DNA from: Gilliamella sp. WF3-4
GTDB lineage: Bacteria; Pseudomonadota; Gammaproteobacteria; Enterobacterales; Orbaceae
NCBI RefSeq assembly: GCF_001690275.1
Contig: NZ_LZGW01000022.1
Coordinates: 1-64,000, forward strand
Length of the DNA stretch: 64,000 nt
Direction: 5' to 3'
The notes under the pieces are model-generated. The model was not told the origin of the DNA. It saw only the letters and a list, made by a program, of their open reading frames with translations, and made no database searches. A program made the translations under genes and the position numbers. This document shows, piece after piece, positions 27,885-36,376 of this stretch. Within the stretch, counting starts at the first letter, position 1, and each line of letters opens with the position of its first letter.

Positions 27885-28047
27885 TAATTGAGAAAGAGTT
27901 TGAAATCATTTATTTGATGAATGTTTAAAGGAATTTAGCATTCAGCGGTCATTAAGTCATAAGGGATGACCCTATGATAATGCGATTGCTGATGCGACAT
28001 TTAAAGCGGTGAAGACTAAATTTGTGTCAAAAAAGTATGGACACACC
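27885..28047 (+). pseudogene. IS3-family OrfB remnant (relative of the element at 54010)
   Basis: The plus strand reads NHLFDECLKEFSIQRSLSHK, then a TGA, then PYDNAIADATFKAVKTKFVS. This matches the ECLKEFGIERSLSHKGCPYD region of the transposase at 54047. It ends in AAAGTATGGACACACC, which resembles that element's terminal repeat. Both ends of the original element are otherwise gone. Confidence 0.65.
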
Positions 28048-28335
28048 ATTTGCGCTAAAATCAGCTTATATGACAAATAGTCTAAAACATAACAATACAT
28101 AATTAATCTCATTTTTTTGACAATAAATTATCATTATTAAATAATTAGTTAGAATTTTATGCTTAAATCTTATTGGTTATTAGCGTTGTTAAAATTTCAC
28201 TTTGCAAGTAAATAATCTAAAAAATAATACTATAACATTTTCATTTATTTAGATATTTTATAAATGATAGTGCTTGCTATTACGTTTATTTTGATTAGAA
28301 TTTCTGCAATTTTTAATTAATAAGGCGTGAGTGTA

Positions 28336-28473
28336 ATGAGCATTAGTAAATCAATCATTTTAATCACTCAATTTATTGGTATTACATATTATCCTCCTTT
28401 TTGGGGGATTTTTTTTACCTATTCCATACAATTATTTCACTCCTATTTAAAACAATTGAATTATAGAGGCTAA
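28336..28473 (+). CDS. Possible 45-residue leader peptide ahead of the amidohydrolase
   Basis: An ATG at 28336, preceded by AAGG 11 bp upstream, opens a 45-codon frame (MSISKSIILITQFIGITYYP, PFWGIFFTYSIQLFHSYLK) that ends 2 bp before the amidohydrolase start. A terminator-like hairpin lies inside it. It may be a leader peptide, a small membrane protein or chance. Confidence 0.25.
   Translation: MSISKSIILITQFIGITYYPPFWGIFFTYSIQLFHSYLKQLNYRG
28391..28418 (+). terminator. Terminator-like hairpin in the amidohydrolase leader
   Basis: A 7-bp stem ATCCTCC/GGGGGAT with a five-T loop is followed by a run of eight T. It is 60 bp upstream of the amidohydrolase ATG. It may end a transcript from the left or act as an attenuator for the downstream gene. 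Confidence 0.5.
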
Positions 28474-28475
28474 TT

Positions 28476-29492
28476 ATGATTGAGCATAAAAAAATGTTGT
28501 TAACCACAAGAGACCAAAGTTTAAAAGCCTATTTAATGAATAAAATTAAGCAAAATGGCGGATGGGTTAATGCTCATATGCATGCTGATCGAGCTTTTAC
28601 CATCTCGGTTGATAGCTTTGATGTTTATCAAAAGCAGACTTTGATTGAAAAATGGGACACCCTTGATAAAGTGAAAGCAGCAATGAGCGAAGATGATTAC
28701 TATCGTCATTTTAGTATGGCTGTTGAACGAATGATTGAGCAAGGTGTGAGTGCGATGGGATCTTTTGTTGATATCGATCCGATTGCGGAAGAACGAGCAA
28801 TTAAAGGCGCTTTAAGAGCACGAGAAACTTATAAAAATGACATCATTATAAAACTAGTCAATCAAACTTTAAAAGGCGTTATTGATAAAAATGCTCGTTA
28901 TTGGTTTGATAAAGGCGCTGATTTAGTTGATATTATTGGTGGTTTACCTCGCCGTGATGAGCGTGATCATGGCAAAGATATGGGACTTAAGCATCTTGAT
29001 GTGTTAATGCAAACAGGCAAATCACTCGGCAAAATGGTGCATGTGCATGTTGATCAGTTTAATTCACAAGATGAAATAGAAACCGAGCAACTTACCGATA
29101 AAACTCTTGAGCATGGCATGCATGGGAGAGTTGTTGCCATTCATAGTATTTCGATTACAGCTCATAGTTTAGAATACCGCCAAAAGCTCTACAAAAAAAT
29201 GAAAGAAGCAAAAATGATGGTGATTGCTTGTCCTTTTGCTTGGATTGATAGCCCTCGCCGTGAAGAACAAGGCCCTACTCGTAACTCATTAACACCCGTG
29301 GATGAACTTGCAACAGCGGGGATCCCTGTTGCTATTGGTACCGATAATGTGAGCGATTATATGTTGCCATTTTCAACGGGAAATATGTGGGAAGAGCTTA
29401 AGCTGTTAGTAACAGGATGCCGCTATACTGATTTAGATAATGTGATTAATGTAGCGACAAAAAATGGAAGAATGGTGCTTGGGCTTGAGTAA
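28476..29492 (+). CDS. Amidohydrolase-family protein, cytosine deaminase-like
   Basis: A 338-residue TIM-barrel metal-dependent hydrolase. Visible metal ligands and family motifs are the NAHMHADRAF (H-x-H) near residue 32, HVHVDQF near 190, AIHSISITAH near 220, and IGTDNVSDYM with the late Asp near 290. Layout and spacing resemble cytosine deaminase and N-isopropylammelide-type amidohydrolases, so it likely removes an amino group from a ring nucleobase-like substrate in the cytosol. The start follows AGAGG by 6-8 bp. It stands alone, with IS scars on its left and pentapeptide genes on the right. The substrate cannot be fixed from sequence. Confidence 0.75.
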   Translation: MIEHKKMLLTTRDQSLKAYLMNKIKQNGGWVNAHMHADRAFTISVDSFDVYQKQTLIEKWDTLDKVKAAMSEDDYYRHFSMAVERMIEQGVSAMGSFVDIDPIAEERAIKGALRARETYKNDIIIKLVNQTLKGVIDKNARYWFDKGADLVDIIGGLPRRDERDHGKDMGLKHLDVLMQTGKSLGKMVHVHVDQFNSQDEIETEQLTDKTLEHGMHGRVVAIHSISITAHSLEYRQKLYKKMKEAKMMVIACPFAWIDSPRREEQGPTRNSLTPVDELATAGIPVAIGTDNVSDYMLPFSTGNMWEELKLLVTGCRYTDLDNVINVATKNGRMVLGLE

Positions 29493-29695
29493 GTAATAAA
29501 GTGGATTGAGATAGGCTACACTAATTTAGCACCTATTTTATCAGATGATTTGTAATATTCTTTACGTAACTATGAGATTAAGATGAAACAAATATATTTT
29601 ACACATGTTAATTAAAATAACATTCAAATATATCATGCAGGGTTTGGTGCAAAAGTTGTTTATATAGCCCTGCAAAAATAAAAATTTGTGTTTTA

Positions 29696-30382
29696 TTATT
29701 CTATACATTCACCATCTTTACAATAAAAATCAATGATTTTCATCAGTCTATGGTGAAATTCTAATATTGAATCCCCTCCCAAGTTAGCTATTTCTTGTTT
29801 CGTAAATTGGCGCCACTTAGCTATTGTATGTAGTTGACAACCAACTTGAACATATTCACCATGACTAATTGATATAAAATATTTTTCACCTACGATTATG
29901 AATGTTGATTCGGGTAATTCAGCACTGCTCAAATCAACGCCGCGTAAATCAGTATTACGCAAATTAACAGTACTCAAATCAACACAATACAGATCAGCTC
30001 CACTCAAATGAGAACTACGTAAATCCACATCATGCAAATTAGCTTCACGTAAATTAGCATCGCGCAAATCAGCATTTCGCAAATTGGCCCCCCTCAAATT
30101 AGCACCATATAAATTTGTACCACGTAAATCCGCATCAGACAAATTAGCGCTACTTAAATCAGAGCGATACAAATTTGCATGACGTAAATCGGCATTGCGC
30201 AAATCAGCATTAATTAGTTTAGCGTGACTTAAGTCGGCACCACGCAAATCAGCGCCACACAAAGTCGCACCACGTAAATTAAGACTGTTTAAATCAGCTT
30301 CACATAAATTAGCTCTTTTGCCTATTCTCCCACCACTATCAAAGAAGATTTTGTTTTGTTCTAAAATTTTGTTAATATCCAT
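29696..30382 (-). CDS. Pentapeptide-repeat protein, full length
   Basis: A 228-residue protein starting MDINKILEQNKIFFDSGGR; this ATG is chosen because the paralog at 30973 starts with the same MDIN-ILEQ block. Residues ~30-150 are an almost unbroken run of A(D/N)LRxAxLxx pentapeptides (ANLRDADLRDANLREANL). The end is non-repeat (STFIIVGEKYFISISHGEYV, CQLHTIAKWRQFTKQE). The C-terminal domain is the same kind as in MQEIA-type pentapeptide proteins that bind host or phage factors. Function is unknown. No toxin or Rhs fragment is adjacent. Confidence 0.65.
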   Translation of the reverse strand: MDINKILEQNKIFFDSGGRIGKRANLCEADLNSLNLRGATLCGADLRGADLSHAKLINADLRNADLRHANLYRSDLSSANLSDADLRGTNLYGANLRGANLRNADLRDANLREANLHDVDLRSSHLSGADLYCVDLSTVNLRNTDLRGVDLSSAELPESTFIIVGEKYFISISHGEYVQVGCQLHTIAKWRQFTKQEIANLGGDSILEFHHRLMKIIDFYCKDGECIE

Positions 30383-30526
30383 TTTATCATCCCAAAAATT
30401 AATGATTGAGCAATTCACTATTATGACTAACTGGCTTCAAACGATTTGGTGCTTAAATCTTCTTCCTAAACAACAAAGTTTTACGACTTAACCAACAAAT
30501 ATTTTTTTACCTATGATTATGAATGT

Positions 30527-30973
30527 CTATTCCGGTAGATCAGTATTACGCAAATCCGTGTTGCTCAAATCAATATTATGCAAATCCGCCCCACGTAAAT
30601 CAACATCACGCAAATCCGTATAACATAGATTAGCTCCACGCAAATCAGCATTACGTAAATTAGTGTCACCAAAATTAGCTTTAAACAAATTAGCATTATT
30701 CAAATTAGAACAACTTAAATCAGCATTATACAAATCAACAGATCGCAAATCGGCATTCTGCAAATTCGCGCCACATAAATTAACATTAGCCCAATCAATA
30801 TTGCGTAAATCAGAACACCTCAAATCGGTATCGCTCAAATCAGCCCCCCGTAAATTAGTACCATGCAAATTAGCACGTCTCAAATCGGCACCTTTCAAAT
30901 TAGCTATTTTACCAGTTTTGCCAAAGCTATTAAGATAAATCCTATGTTGTTCTAATATTTCATTTATATCCAT
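30527..30973 (-). CDS. Pentapeptide-repeat paralog, truncated by a stop before its C-terminal domain
   Basis: A 148-residue protein (MDINEILEQHRIYLNSFGK...) parallel to the gene at 29696: same start, similar repeat run (LRGADLSDTDLRCSDLRN), same end of the helix (NTDLRNTDLPE). The next codon is TAG where the paralog has Ser, and beyond it TFIIIGKK continues before further decay. So the C-terminal ~80-residue domain has been lost. A head-to-tail duplication 145 bp apart is likely. Confidence 0.6.
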   Translation of the reverse strand: MDINEILEQHRIYLNSFGKTGKIANLKGADLRRANLHGTNLRGADLSDTDLRCSDLRNIDWANVNLCGANLQNADLRSVDLYNADLSCSNLNNANLFKANFGDTNLRNADLRGANLCYTDLRDVDLRGADLHNIDLSNTDLRNTDLPE

Positions 30974-31109
30974 TGTATTATTCCAAAAATAAGGTTTACA
31001 AGTATGCTATGCATTAATTCATTAACTCATCAAGAAATGATAAATTAATATGTCATTTAATACTCTGTTTTGCAAATCGGTCAAAACAGATAACCAAAAA
31101 TTAATTCAT

Positions 31110-31200
31110 TCGTTTTTAGATAAATACAATATTCTGGCTGATGTCTTTATAACTCATACCCAGCGCATACATACTCAGAATTTTTTGTTTTTCCATATTT
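31110..31200 (-). pseudogene. Possible IS256-family transposase scrap
   Basis: A minus-strand frame reads WFDRINMEKQKILSMYALGM then SYKDISQNI before a stop. This resembles the KI(I/L)SMYA-GM-xxDI segment of IS256/mutator transposases. No other part of the element is evident. Confidence 0.4.
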
Positions 31201-31527
31201 ATCCGATCAAACCATGTATCTATGCCATCAATAAATCTAATATTGCTGTCATAAGATTCAAAATATTTTTTACTGATTCAAATTTTTTACTTTGCCTTTT
31301 CAATCATTAAGTGCATATGTGCAAGGATCTCGTCATCTTTTTTTTCTTCTTTTCATAATAAATATTCCTTAAACTTGTTAATTTATTTTAAAACACTTGG
31401 ATTAAAACACGAAGTGCAATGTTAAACTCAGAGATAACCCTTTTCATGTAAGGCGTGTCAGATTAAATAAAAATAAACTGACACAACATATTGAATACTC
31501 TGAATTTTAAATACAGATCAACATTAA

Positions 31528-32916
31528 CTATAGATATGAAAGATCTCTAATAATGTCTTCTAGCCTTAATTTTACTTCGTTTAATTGTTGTTTTTGAGCT
31601 AGTTCAAGCAATCTTTCTCTACTTTGTAAAGTGCCTTCACTGTAATTATGTAAATTTGATGGCACGTTACCAGAATAAATATAATCATATTTTGCAGATG
31701 TCTGCTCAATATTAAAAGATCGGCTGTAACTATACGCACCATGAGCTTCAATTTCAGTAGTCAATGTTAATTTATTGCTGTGGGTCACCGTTTGTAAATT
31801 ATATTGCTGATCTTTGTAGGTTTTGACTTGATTTTTATTACCGTTATCGTCAACCATTTCAATAAATTTATCAAATACTTTTTCAGTTTTAGTTTGATTG
31901 TTAACTGATTGTCCAAGGTCTGAAAATTCAACATTACTTTTTATACGCATGATAACATCAGCTTCACTCGGATTGTAAATAACAAATTGAATAAAATCTT
32001 TACGCAAAATATCTCTTACATAAGAGCGTAATTCTGTAGAATTATAATAAATTCTAACTATTCCTTTGTTAGTATATTTGTCAGATTGAAAAGTTGCATC
32101 ACGATAAGCGCCGTATTGTCTGTAAGCTGAAGCGGCCCAGGCATAGTATTTGGCTACTTCGCGAAATTCGTAACGGTGCGTTGCGGTATTTGCGAGTTGT
32201 TGTGCCTGCTGGTAATATTTTTCTGCTTCTTGTGCACAATGTTTTCGATCATTATCGACAGCAAGCTTGCCACTATCTTTGTATTTCCCAAGTGGTTGGT
32301 ATACCTCTGAAGCATTATTAAATGCCTCTGCTGCAGCTTTATAGTTACCTTGCTGCTCTAACATTTTGCCTTGATTATAATAATCTTTAGCTGCAAGTTG
32401 CATATATTTTGTTTTTGCATTTTTATATAAGTTTTCAATATTTTTATAGTTATATTGCTCAAATCCTTTTTGATATAAATCAGCTCTTTTTCTGTAACTT
32501 TCGCTGTCGGTTCCAGTTATAGAGTTACCATAATCATAATATTGTTTAGCAATTGTTTCTTCTAACTTTTTGATATCGTATTTATCATTAAAAAAGCTGA
32601 CAGTTTGGCTATAAAAACGATCGCTCAACATCATTTTCATTTTAAGTAAACTTTGATAAGCGTTAATACGATGTTGATAATCTGTATTTGCTGTGTGAGC
32701 CAAATCCGCCTCATAATGAGCCATAACATTACTTACTATAGTGCGTAACTTTTCAGCTCTACCTTTATCAAATTTTGCTTGACCTTTTTCATCAATACTG
32801 GCAGTTAATAAACTGATACTTTCCAAATACTTTCCTTCTTTATATGCTTGATCAGCCGTTCGAGCATGACAAGCAGATAAAAGAAAAAGAAAAAAAATTG
32901 TTATGGCTATCCGCAT
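31528..32916 (-). CDS. Lipoprotein with tetratricopeptide-like helical repeats
   Basis: A 462-residue protein whose start (MRIAITIFFLFLLSAC) is a lipoprotein signal with lipobox L-S-A-C at residue 16. It should be anchored in the inner or outer membrane on the periplasmic side. Residues ~20-280 are TPR/Sel1-like helices (QAYKEGKYLESISLL, YYNQGKMLEQQGNYKAAAEA, YAWAASAYRQYGAYRDA). The C-terminal ~180 residues are strand-like (VRIYYNSTELRSYVRDIL, MRIKSNVEFSDLGQSV, RSFNIEQTSAKYDYIY). Such layouts occur in envelope lipoproteins of unknown role. No neighbour suggests a pathway. Single-gene unit. Confidence 0.65.
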   Translation of the reverse strand: MRIAITIFFLFLLSACHARTADQAYKEGKYLESISLLTASIDEKGQAKFDKGRAEKLRTIVSNVMAHYEADLAHTANTDYQHRINAYQSLLKMKMMLSDRFYSQTVSFFNDKYDIKKLEETIAKQYYDYGNSITGTDSESYRKRADLYQKGFEQYNYKNIENLYKNAKTKYMQLAAKDYYNQGKMLEQQGNYKAAAEAFNNASEVYQPLGKYKDSGKLAVDNDRKHCAQEAEKYYQQAQQLANTATHRYEFREVAKYYAWAASAYRQYGAYRDATFQSDKYTNKGIVRIYYNSTELRSYVRDILRKDFIQFVIYNPSEADVIMRIKSNVEFSDLGQSVNNQTKTEKVFDKFIEMVDDNGNKNQVKTYKDQQYNLQTVTHSNKLTLTTEIEAHGAYSYSRSFNIEQTSAKYDYIYSGNVPSNLHNYSEGTLQSRERLLELAQKQQLNEVKLRLEDIIRDLSYL

Positions 32917-33150
32917 AATATTTCCTTTAAATAGATTTAATTAAATTATCAATTCATTGCAGGTAAAATCATTTTATTATTTTTAACTAATTGATCTGCG
33001 ATTAATTAGTGCAAATTAGTGTATAGAAAATTTTAAACAATTTATTAACCATTTTTGCTAAAAAAGCGAACAAAAATAGTCTCTATTCAAAAAATATCAA
33101 TATACTTATTTTTAGAGAATATAAAAGGTAAGATAAAGTGATCAGACAAT

Positions 33151-33180
33151 ACTCTCAATAAAATGAACTTTATTGAGAGT
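33151..33180. terminator. Strong hairpin downstream of rluB
   Basis: A perfect 12-bp stem ACTCTCAATAAA/TTTATTGAGAGT with a 6-base loop ends 10 bp after the rluB stop codon on the minus strand. A T tract is weak, so it may act as a bidirectional transcript end or an RNA-stabilising structure. Confidence 0.55.
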
Positions 33181-33189
33181 TATAACATG

Positions 33190-34203
33190 TTATTTTCTAG
33201 TTGGCTTTTTAGCTGTCGCTTGGCGAGGCGCGTGGGATGCTCTAGACAAATTGGTCAATTTAGCCCGCTTAGGTCTTATTATACGTTTGTCTGACGATGA
33301 TCCTGTTGTAAAGCTTTGGGCTTCTGGCGGTAATCCAACAAGTTCACGTAGATAATTCACAGAGTCTATGCCTAATTCCATCCACGTTCCACGTGACAGC
33401 CCTTTAGGTAAAGTGATATTGCCATAACGAATACGCAGCAATCGGCTAACTTGTACTTCAATAGCTTCCCACATTCTGCGAACTTCTCGATTGCGACCTT
33501 CAGTGATAACCACATTAAACCATTGGTTAAGTCCATCACCACCTTGTGCTTTAATTGATTGAAATGAAGCAGGGCCATCTTCGAGTTGTACCCCTTTACG
33601 AAGTTGGTTAATCTGTTGATCAGTCACATTACCAAATACGCGAACAGCATACTCACGCTCAATTTCATGCCGTGGATGCATTAAGCGATTAGCCAGTTCA
33701 CCATCAGTGGTAAATAATAGTAAGCCAGAAGTATTGATATCAAGTCTACCAATATTAATCCAGCGAGCATTTTTTAAGCGAGGTAACCGTTCAAAAACCG
33801 TTGCTCGCCCCTGTGGATCGTTACGAGAACAGATTTCACCTTCTGGTTTATAATAAGCAAGGACACGACAAACTTCTTTTTCTTTACTTCTAAGCTGAAC
33901 CAGATGTCCATTAATACGTATTTTAGGATTAGCATTAACATCAACGCGATCGCCTAATGTAGCAATTTTACCATCCACACTAATTTTACCTGCTGCAATC
34001 ATTGCCTCAATTTCACGACGCGATCCATTTCCTAAATTAGCTAATACCTTTTGTAGTTTTTCAGTATTATCAGGTGGCAAATTTTTACGAGCTACGGTTG
34101 CTGGGCAAAACGCTTTCGTTTTTTTATTGGATTGTTCATCTTTATTATTGATTTTATTATTTTTTTTACTAACTTGTGAAAATGTAGATCTGCTATGTTT
34201 CAT
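33190..34203 (-). CDS. rluB: 23S rRNA pseudouridine(2605) synthase RluB
   Basis: A 337-residue RsuA/RluB/RluF-family enzyme that makes pseudouridine at position 2605 of 23S rRNA. A Lys/Asn-rich N-terminus is followed by an S4-like RNA-binding domain (LQKVLANLGNGSRREIEAMI, GKISVDGKIATLGDRV) at residues ~48-105. The catalytic domain has the active-site motif NIGRLDINTSGLLLF (Asp nucleophile) and RNREVRRMWEAIEVQVSRL. The tail PKRAKLTNLSRASHAPRQA is basic. It lies downstream of yciO, 82 bp away on the same strand. This is RluB rather than RluE/F by the long S4 domain and the VSRLLRIRYG motif. Confidence 0.9.
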   Translation of the reverse strand: MKHSRSTFSQVSKKNNKINNKDEQSNKKTKAFCPATVARKNLPPDNTEKLQKVLANLGNGSRREIEAMIAAGKISVDGKIATLGDRVDVNANPKIRINGHLVQLRSKEKEVCRVLAYYKPEGEICSRNDPQGRATVFERLPRLKNARWINIGRLDINTSGLLLFTTDGELANRLMHPRHEIEREYAVRVFGNVTDQQINQLRKGVQLEDGPASFQSIKAQGGDGLNQWFNVVITEGRNREVRRMWEAIEVQVSRLLRIRYGNITLPKGLSRGTWMELGIDSVNYLRELVGLPPEAQSFTTGSSSDKRIIRPKRAKLTNLSRASHAPRQATAKKPTRK

Positions 34204-34284
34204 ATTATCCTCGCTGTTACCTTCTCAGGTATCATTTTATCTATTCACACTATTGTCGAAATATCGGCAATAAAAAATGGTTGC

Positions 34285-34905
34285 TTATTCAAATGGTTTA
34301 GTGTCACCACTTCCTTTACGAATAATTTCGGGATAGTCATTAGTTAAGTCAATTACACTGGTTGGTTGTTGGCTAATATAACCGCCATGTACAATTGCAT
34401 CGAGCTGATGGCCTATTTTATCTTCTATCTCGTCGGGATCTGATTGTGCCTGATCATCATTAGGTAAAATCAGCGTGGTGGTCATTAATGGCTGCCCTAA
34501 TAATTCAAGTAGTGCTAAATCAATTTTATCATCTGGAATTCGTAATCCTATTGTTTTACGCTTTTCATTCAATAATCGACGTGGTACTTCTTTGCTAGCT
34601 TGTAAAATAAAGACATATTTTCCTGGTGTATTATTTTTTAATAACCGAAAAGTGGTATTATCCACATAAGCATAACAAGACAGTTCAGAAAGGTCACTGC
34701 ACATTAACGTAAAATGATGACGCTTATCAAGCTGGCGAATTTGACAAATACGATCAACACCTTGTTTATTATCAAGCAAGCACCCTAGTGAATAACCCGA
34801 ATCAGTTGGAAAAGCGATAACGCCGCCATCATTTAATATATTAACAACTTGCTCTAATAGTCGTTTTTGGGGGTTATCAGGGTGAATATAAAAAGTTTGG
34901 CTCAT
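34285..34905 (-). CDS. yciO: Sua5/YciO-family protein YciO
   Basis: A 206-residue protein of the Sua5/YrdC/YciO superfamily. The N-terminal dinucleotide-like fold has GGVIAFPTDSGYSLGC, followed by RICQIRQLDKRHHFTLMC, GKYVFILQA, and KRKTIGLRIPDD, LMTTTLILPND, then VDAIVHGG-like text near the end (DAIVHGGYISQQPTSVIDLT). In Enterobacteria yciO sits with rnm (yciV) and rluB, as here. The family makes threonylcarbamoyl adenylate or related adenylates; the exact role of YciO is not settled. Confidence 0.85.
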   Translation of the reverse strand: MSQTFYIHPDNPQKRLLEQVVNILNDGGVIAFPTDSGYSLGCLLDNKQGVDRICQIRQLDKRHHFTLMCSDLSELSCYAYVDNTTFRLLKNNTPGKYVFILQASKEVPRRLLNEKRKTIGLRIPDDKIDLALLELLGQPLMTTTLILPNDDQAQSDPDEIEDKIGHQLDAIVHGGYISQQPTSVIDLTNDYPEIIRKGSGDTKPFE

Positions 34906-35004
34906 AATTGTTCTATATCAATATAATTTTAATGTTGAAGATGATACCATCAAGTATTTGATGGAACGTAAATATCAAACCTTTTTAACCCATTATTATT
35001 AGCG

Positions 35005-35832
35005 TTACCAATTATGCCAAATTGGTGTAACGCTACCAGGCAATGGTGTTGTTTTACCTAAATCTAAATAGGTATCAACGCCATGAAAATCCGATCCTTG
35101 CGATGCCAACAGGTCAAATTCATTGGCTAATTTAGCTAATCGAGTTAAATCATCTTGCGTTTGCCGGCTTTGCGAAACTTCAATTGCCACACCACCACAA
35201 ACTTTAAACTCACTGACTAATAGCTTCAATTTAGTTAAGGTTAGATCGTAACGACTTGGGTGAGCAAGTACCGCTTGTCCGCCTGCGGCTTGAATAGCAT
35301 TAACCGCATCAGCAATGCAGCACCATGTTGCTGGCACATAAGCATACCCTCCTTTGCCCAAATACTTTTTAAATGCCCTTTTGATATCCTTAACATAACC
35401 GTTAGCGACTAAAAATCTTGCAAAATGGGCACGTGAAACAATATCACCTTTAGCAAAATGTTGTGCTTGTTGATAAGCATTTTCTATACTGACTTTAGCT
35501 AGTTTATCACTTATAGCTAACGCTCGATTAATGCGTCCTTGTTCTTGTGAAGATAGTAATGCCAATAACTGTGGATTTTCAATATCAATATTCAACCCTA
35601 CAATATGAATTTCGCTGTTTTTCCACGCTGTTGATATTTCAACGCCACACACTAATTTAACGGGTAAATTTTCATTAGCAATCACTTTTTGCGCTTCAGG
35701 TAAACCTTTAACGGTATCATGATCAGTAATAGCCAAAAGAGCGATTTGATTATCCACCGCTCTTTTGATAAGTTGGCTTGGCGTTAAAACACCATCTGAT
35801 GCAGTGGTATGAGAATGTAAATCAACAATCAC
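35005..35832 (-). CDS. rnm: PHP-domain phosphoesterase Rnm (YciV), 5'-to-3' exonuclease
   Basis: A PHP-domain protein whose metal-binding motif [18 protein letters not shown] is at the N-terminus. I prefer the GTG at 35832 (start VIVDLHSHT) because AGAAAA precedes it and a longer reading would cut into rraB's promoter and start. Further ligands are [36 protein letters not shown] and [10 protein letters not shown]. This is the family of E. coli YciV/Rnm, which removes short 5' extensions from rRNA ends and acts on oligoribonucleotides. It is the first gene of a yciV-yciO-rluB order. Divergent from rraB. Confidence 0.85.
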   Translation of the reverse strand: MIVDLHSHTTASDGVLTPSQLIKRAVDNQIALLAITDHDTVKGLPEAQKVIANENLPVKLVCGVEISTAWKNSEIHIVGLNIDIENPQLLALLSSQEQGRINRALAISDKLAKVSIENAYQQAQHFAKGDIVSRAHFARFLVANGYVKDIKRAFKKYLGKGGYAYVPATWCCIADAVNAIQAAGGQAVLAHPSRYDLTLTKLKLLVSEFKVCGGVAIEVSQSRQTQDDLTRLAKLANEFDLLASQGSDFHGVDTYLDLGKTTPLPGSVTPIWHNW

Positions 35833-35902
35833 TTTTTTCTCGAAAATTATTTTGAAACGTGTAATATACCACACAAATTGCATGACCACGAAAAGGTATA
35901 TT

Positions 35903-36298
35903 ATGAAAGATCAAATTATTCTTGCTCAGCAAGATACTAACGCTATTATTGAAGAACTATTAGAAGATGGTAGCGATCCTCATGCGCTTTATATTATTGA
36001 ACACCATGTTTCATCGCAAGATTTTGATAAATTAGAAAAAGTAGCAGTAGAAGCCTATAAATTGGGTTATGAGGCAACCGATCCTGATGAAGATGTAGAT
36101 GATGCAGGCAACGTTGTTATTGGTTTTGATATTATTGCCGAAAGCCCGCTTAATGCTGAATTAATCAATGCGCAAATTGCTGAAATAATCAACCTTACCG
36201 CCCAGTTTGGCGTCAATTATGATGGCTGGGGCACGTATTTTGAAGATGGCAGCGATGACGATTTTGATGATGCTGAGTTGATGGAAACCGTGCACTAA
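35903..36298 (+). CDS. rraB: Regulator of ribonuclease E activity RraB
   Basis: A 131-residue acidic protein starting [20 protein letters not shown], with an AAAGG ribosome-binding site 7 bp before the ATG. It matches the RraB family ([25 protein letters not shown]-like block [19 protein letters not shown]). RraB binds RNase E and changes the composition of the degradosome. The gene is divergent from rnm (70 bp between starts) and converges on chb over a shared hairpin. Confidence 0.9.
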   Translation: MKDQIILAQQDTNAIIEELLEDGSDPHALYIIEHHVSSQDFDKLEKVAVEAYKLGYEATDPDEDVDDAGNVVIGFDIIAESPLNAELINAQIAEIINLTAQFGVNYDGWGTYFEDGSDDDFDDAELMETVH

Positions 36299-36323
36299 AC
36301 ATTATCCATATCTTTTTAAATAC

Positions 36324-36357
36324 CTACTGTTATCCATCAAACAACGGATAACAGTAG
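36324..36357. terminator. Bidirectional terminator hairpin between rraB and chb
   Basis: A perfect 12-bp stem CTACTGTTATCC/GGATAACAGTAG with a 10-base loop lies between the two convergent stop codons, so it can end both transcripts. Confidence 0.7.
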
Positions 36358-36376
36358 TTGATTAGATTAGCATAAC

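Noticed and set aside
27692..27928. Plus-strand 78-codon frame with hydrophobic and Asn/Tyr-rich text
   Set aside because: Its end overlaps the IS3 remnant in the wrong frame and nothing supports the rest.
29940..30330. Short regular DNA repeats that resemble a CRISPR array
   Set aside because: The 15-bp periodicity is coding (pentapeptides); there are no unique spacers of constant length.
30663..30938. Plus-strand frame rich in KSA/KLA repeats
   Set aside because: Antisense of the pentapeptide repeats of the gene at 30527.
31050..31310. Plus-strand 86-codon frame
   Set aside because: No family text or ribosome-binding site; the minus strand has transposase-like words instead.
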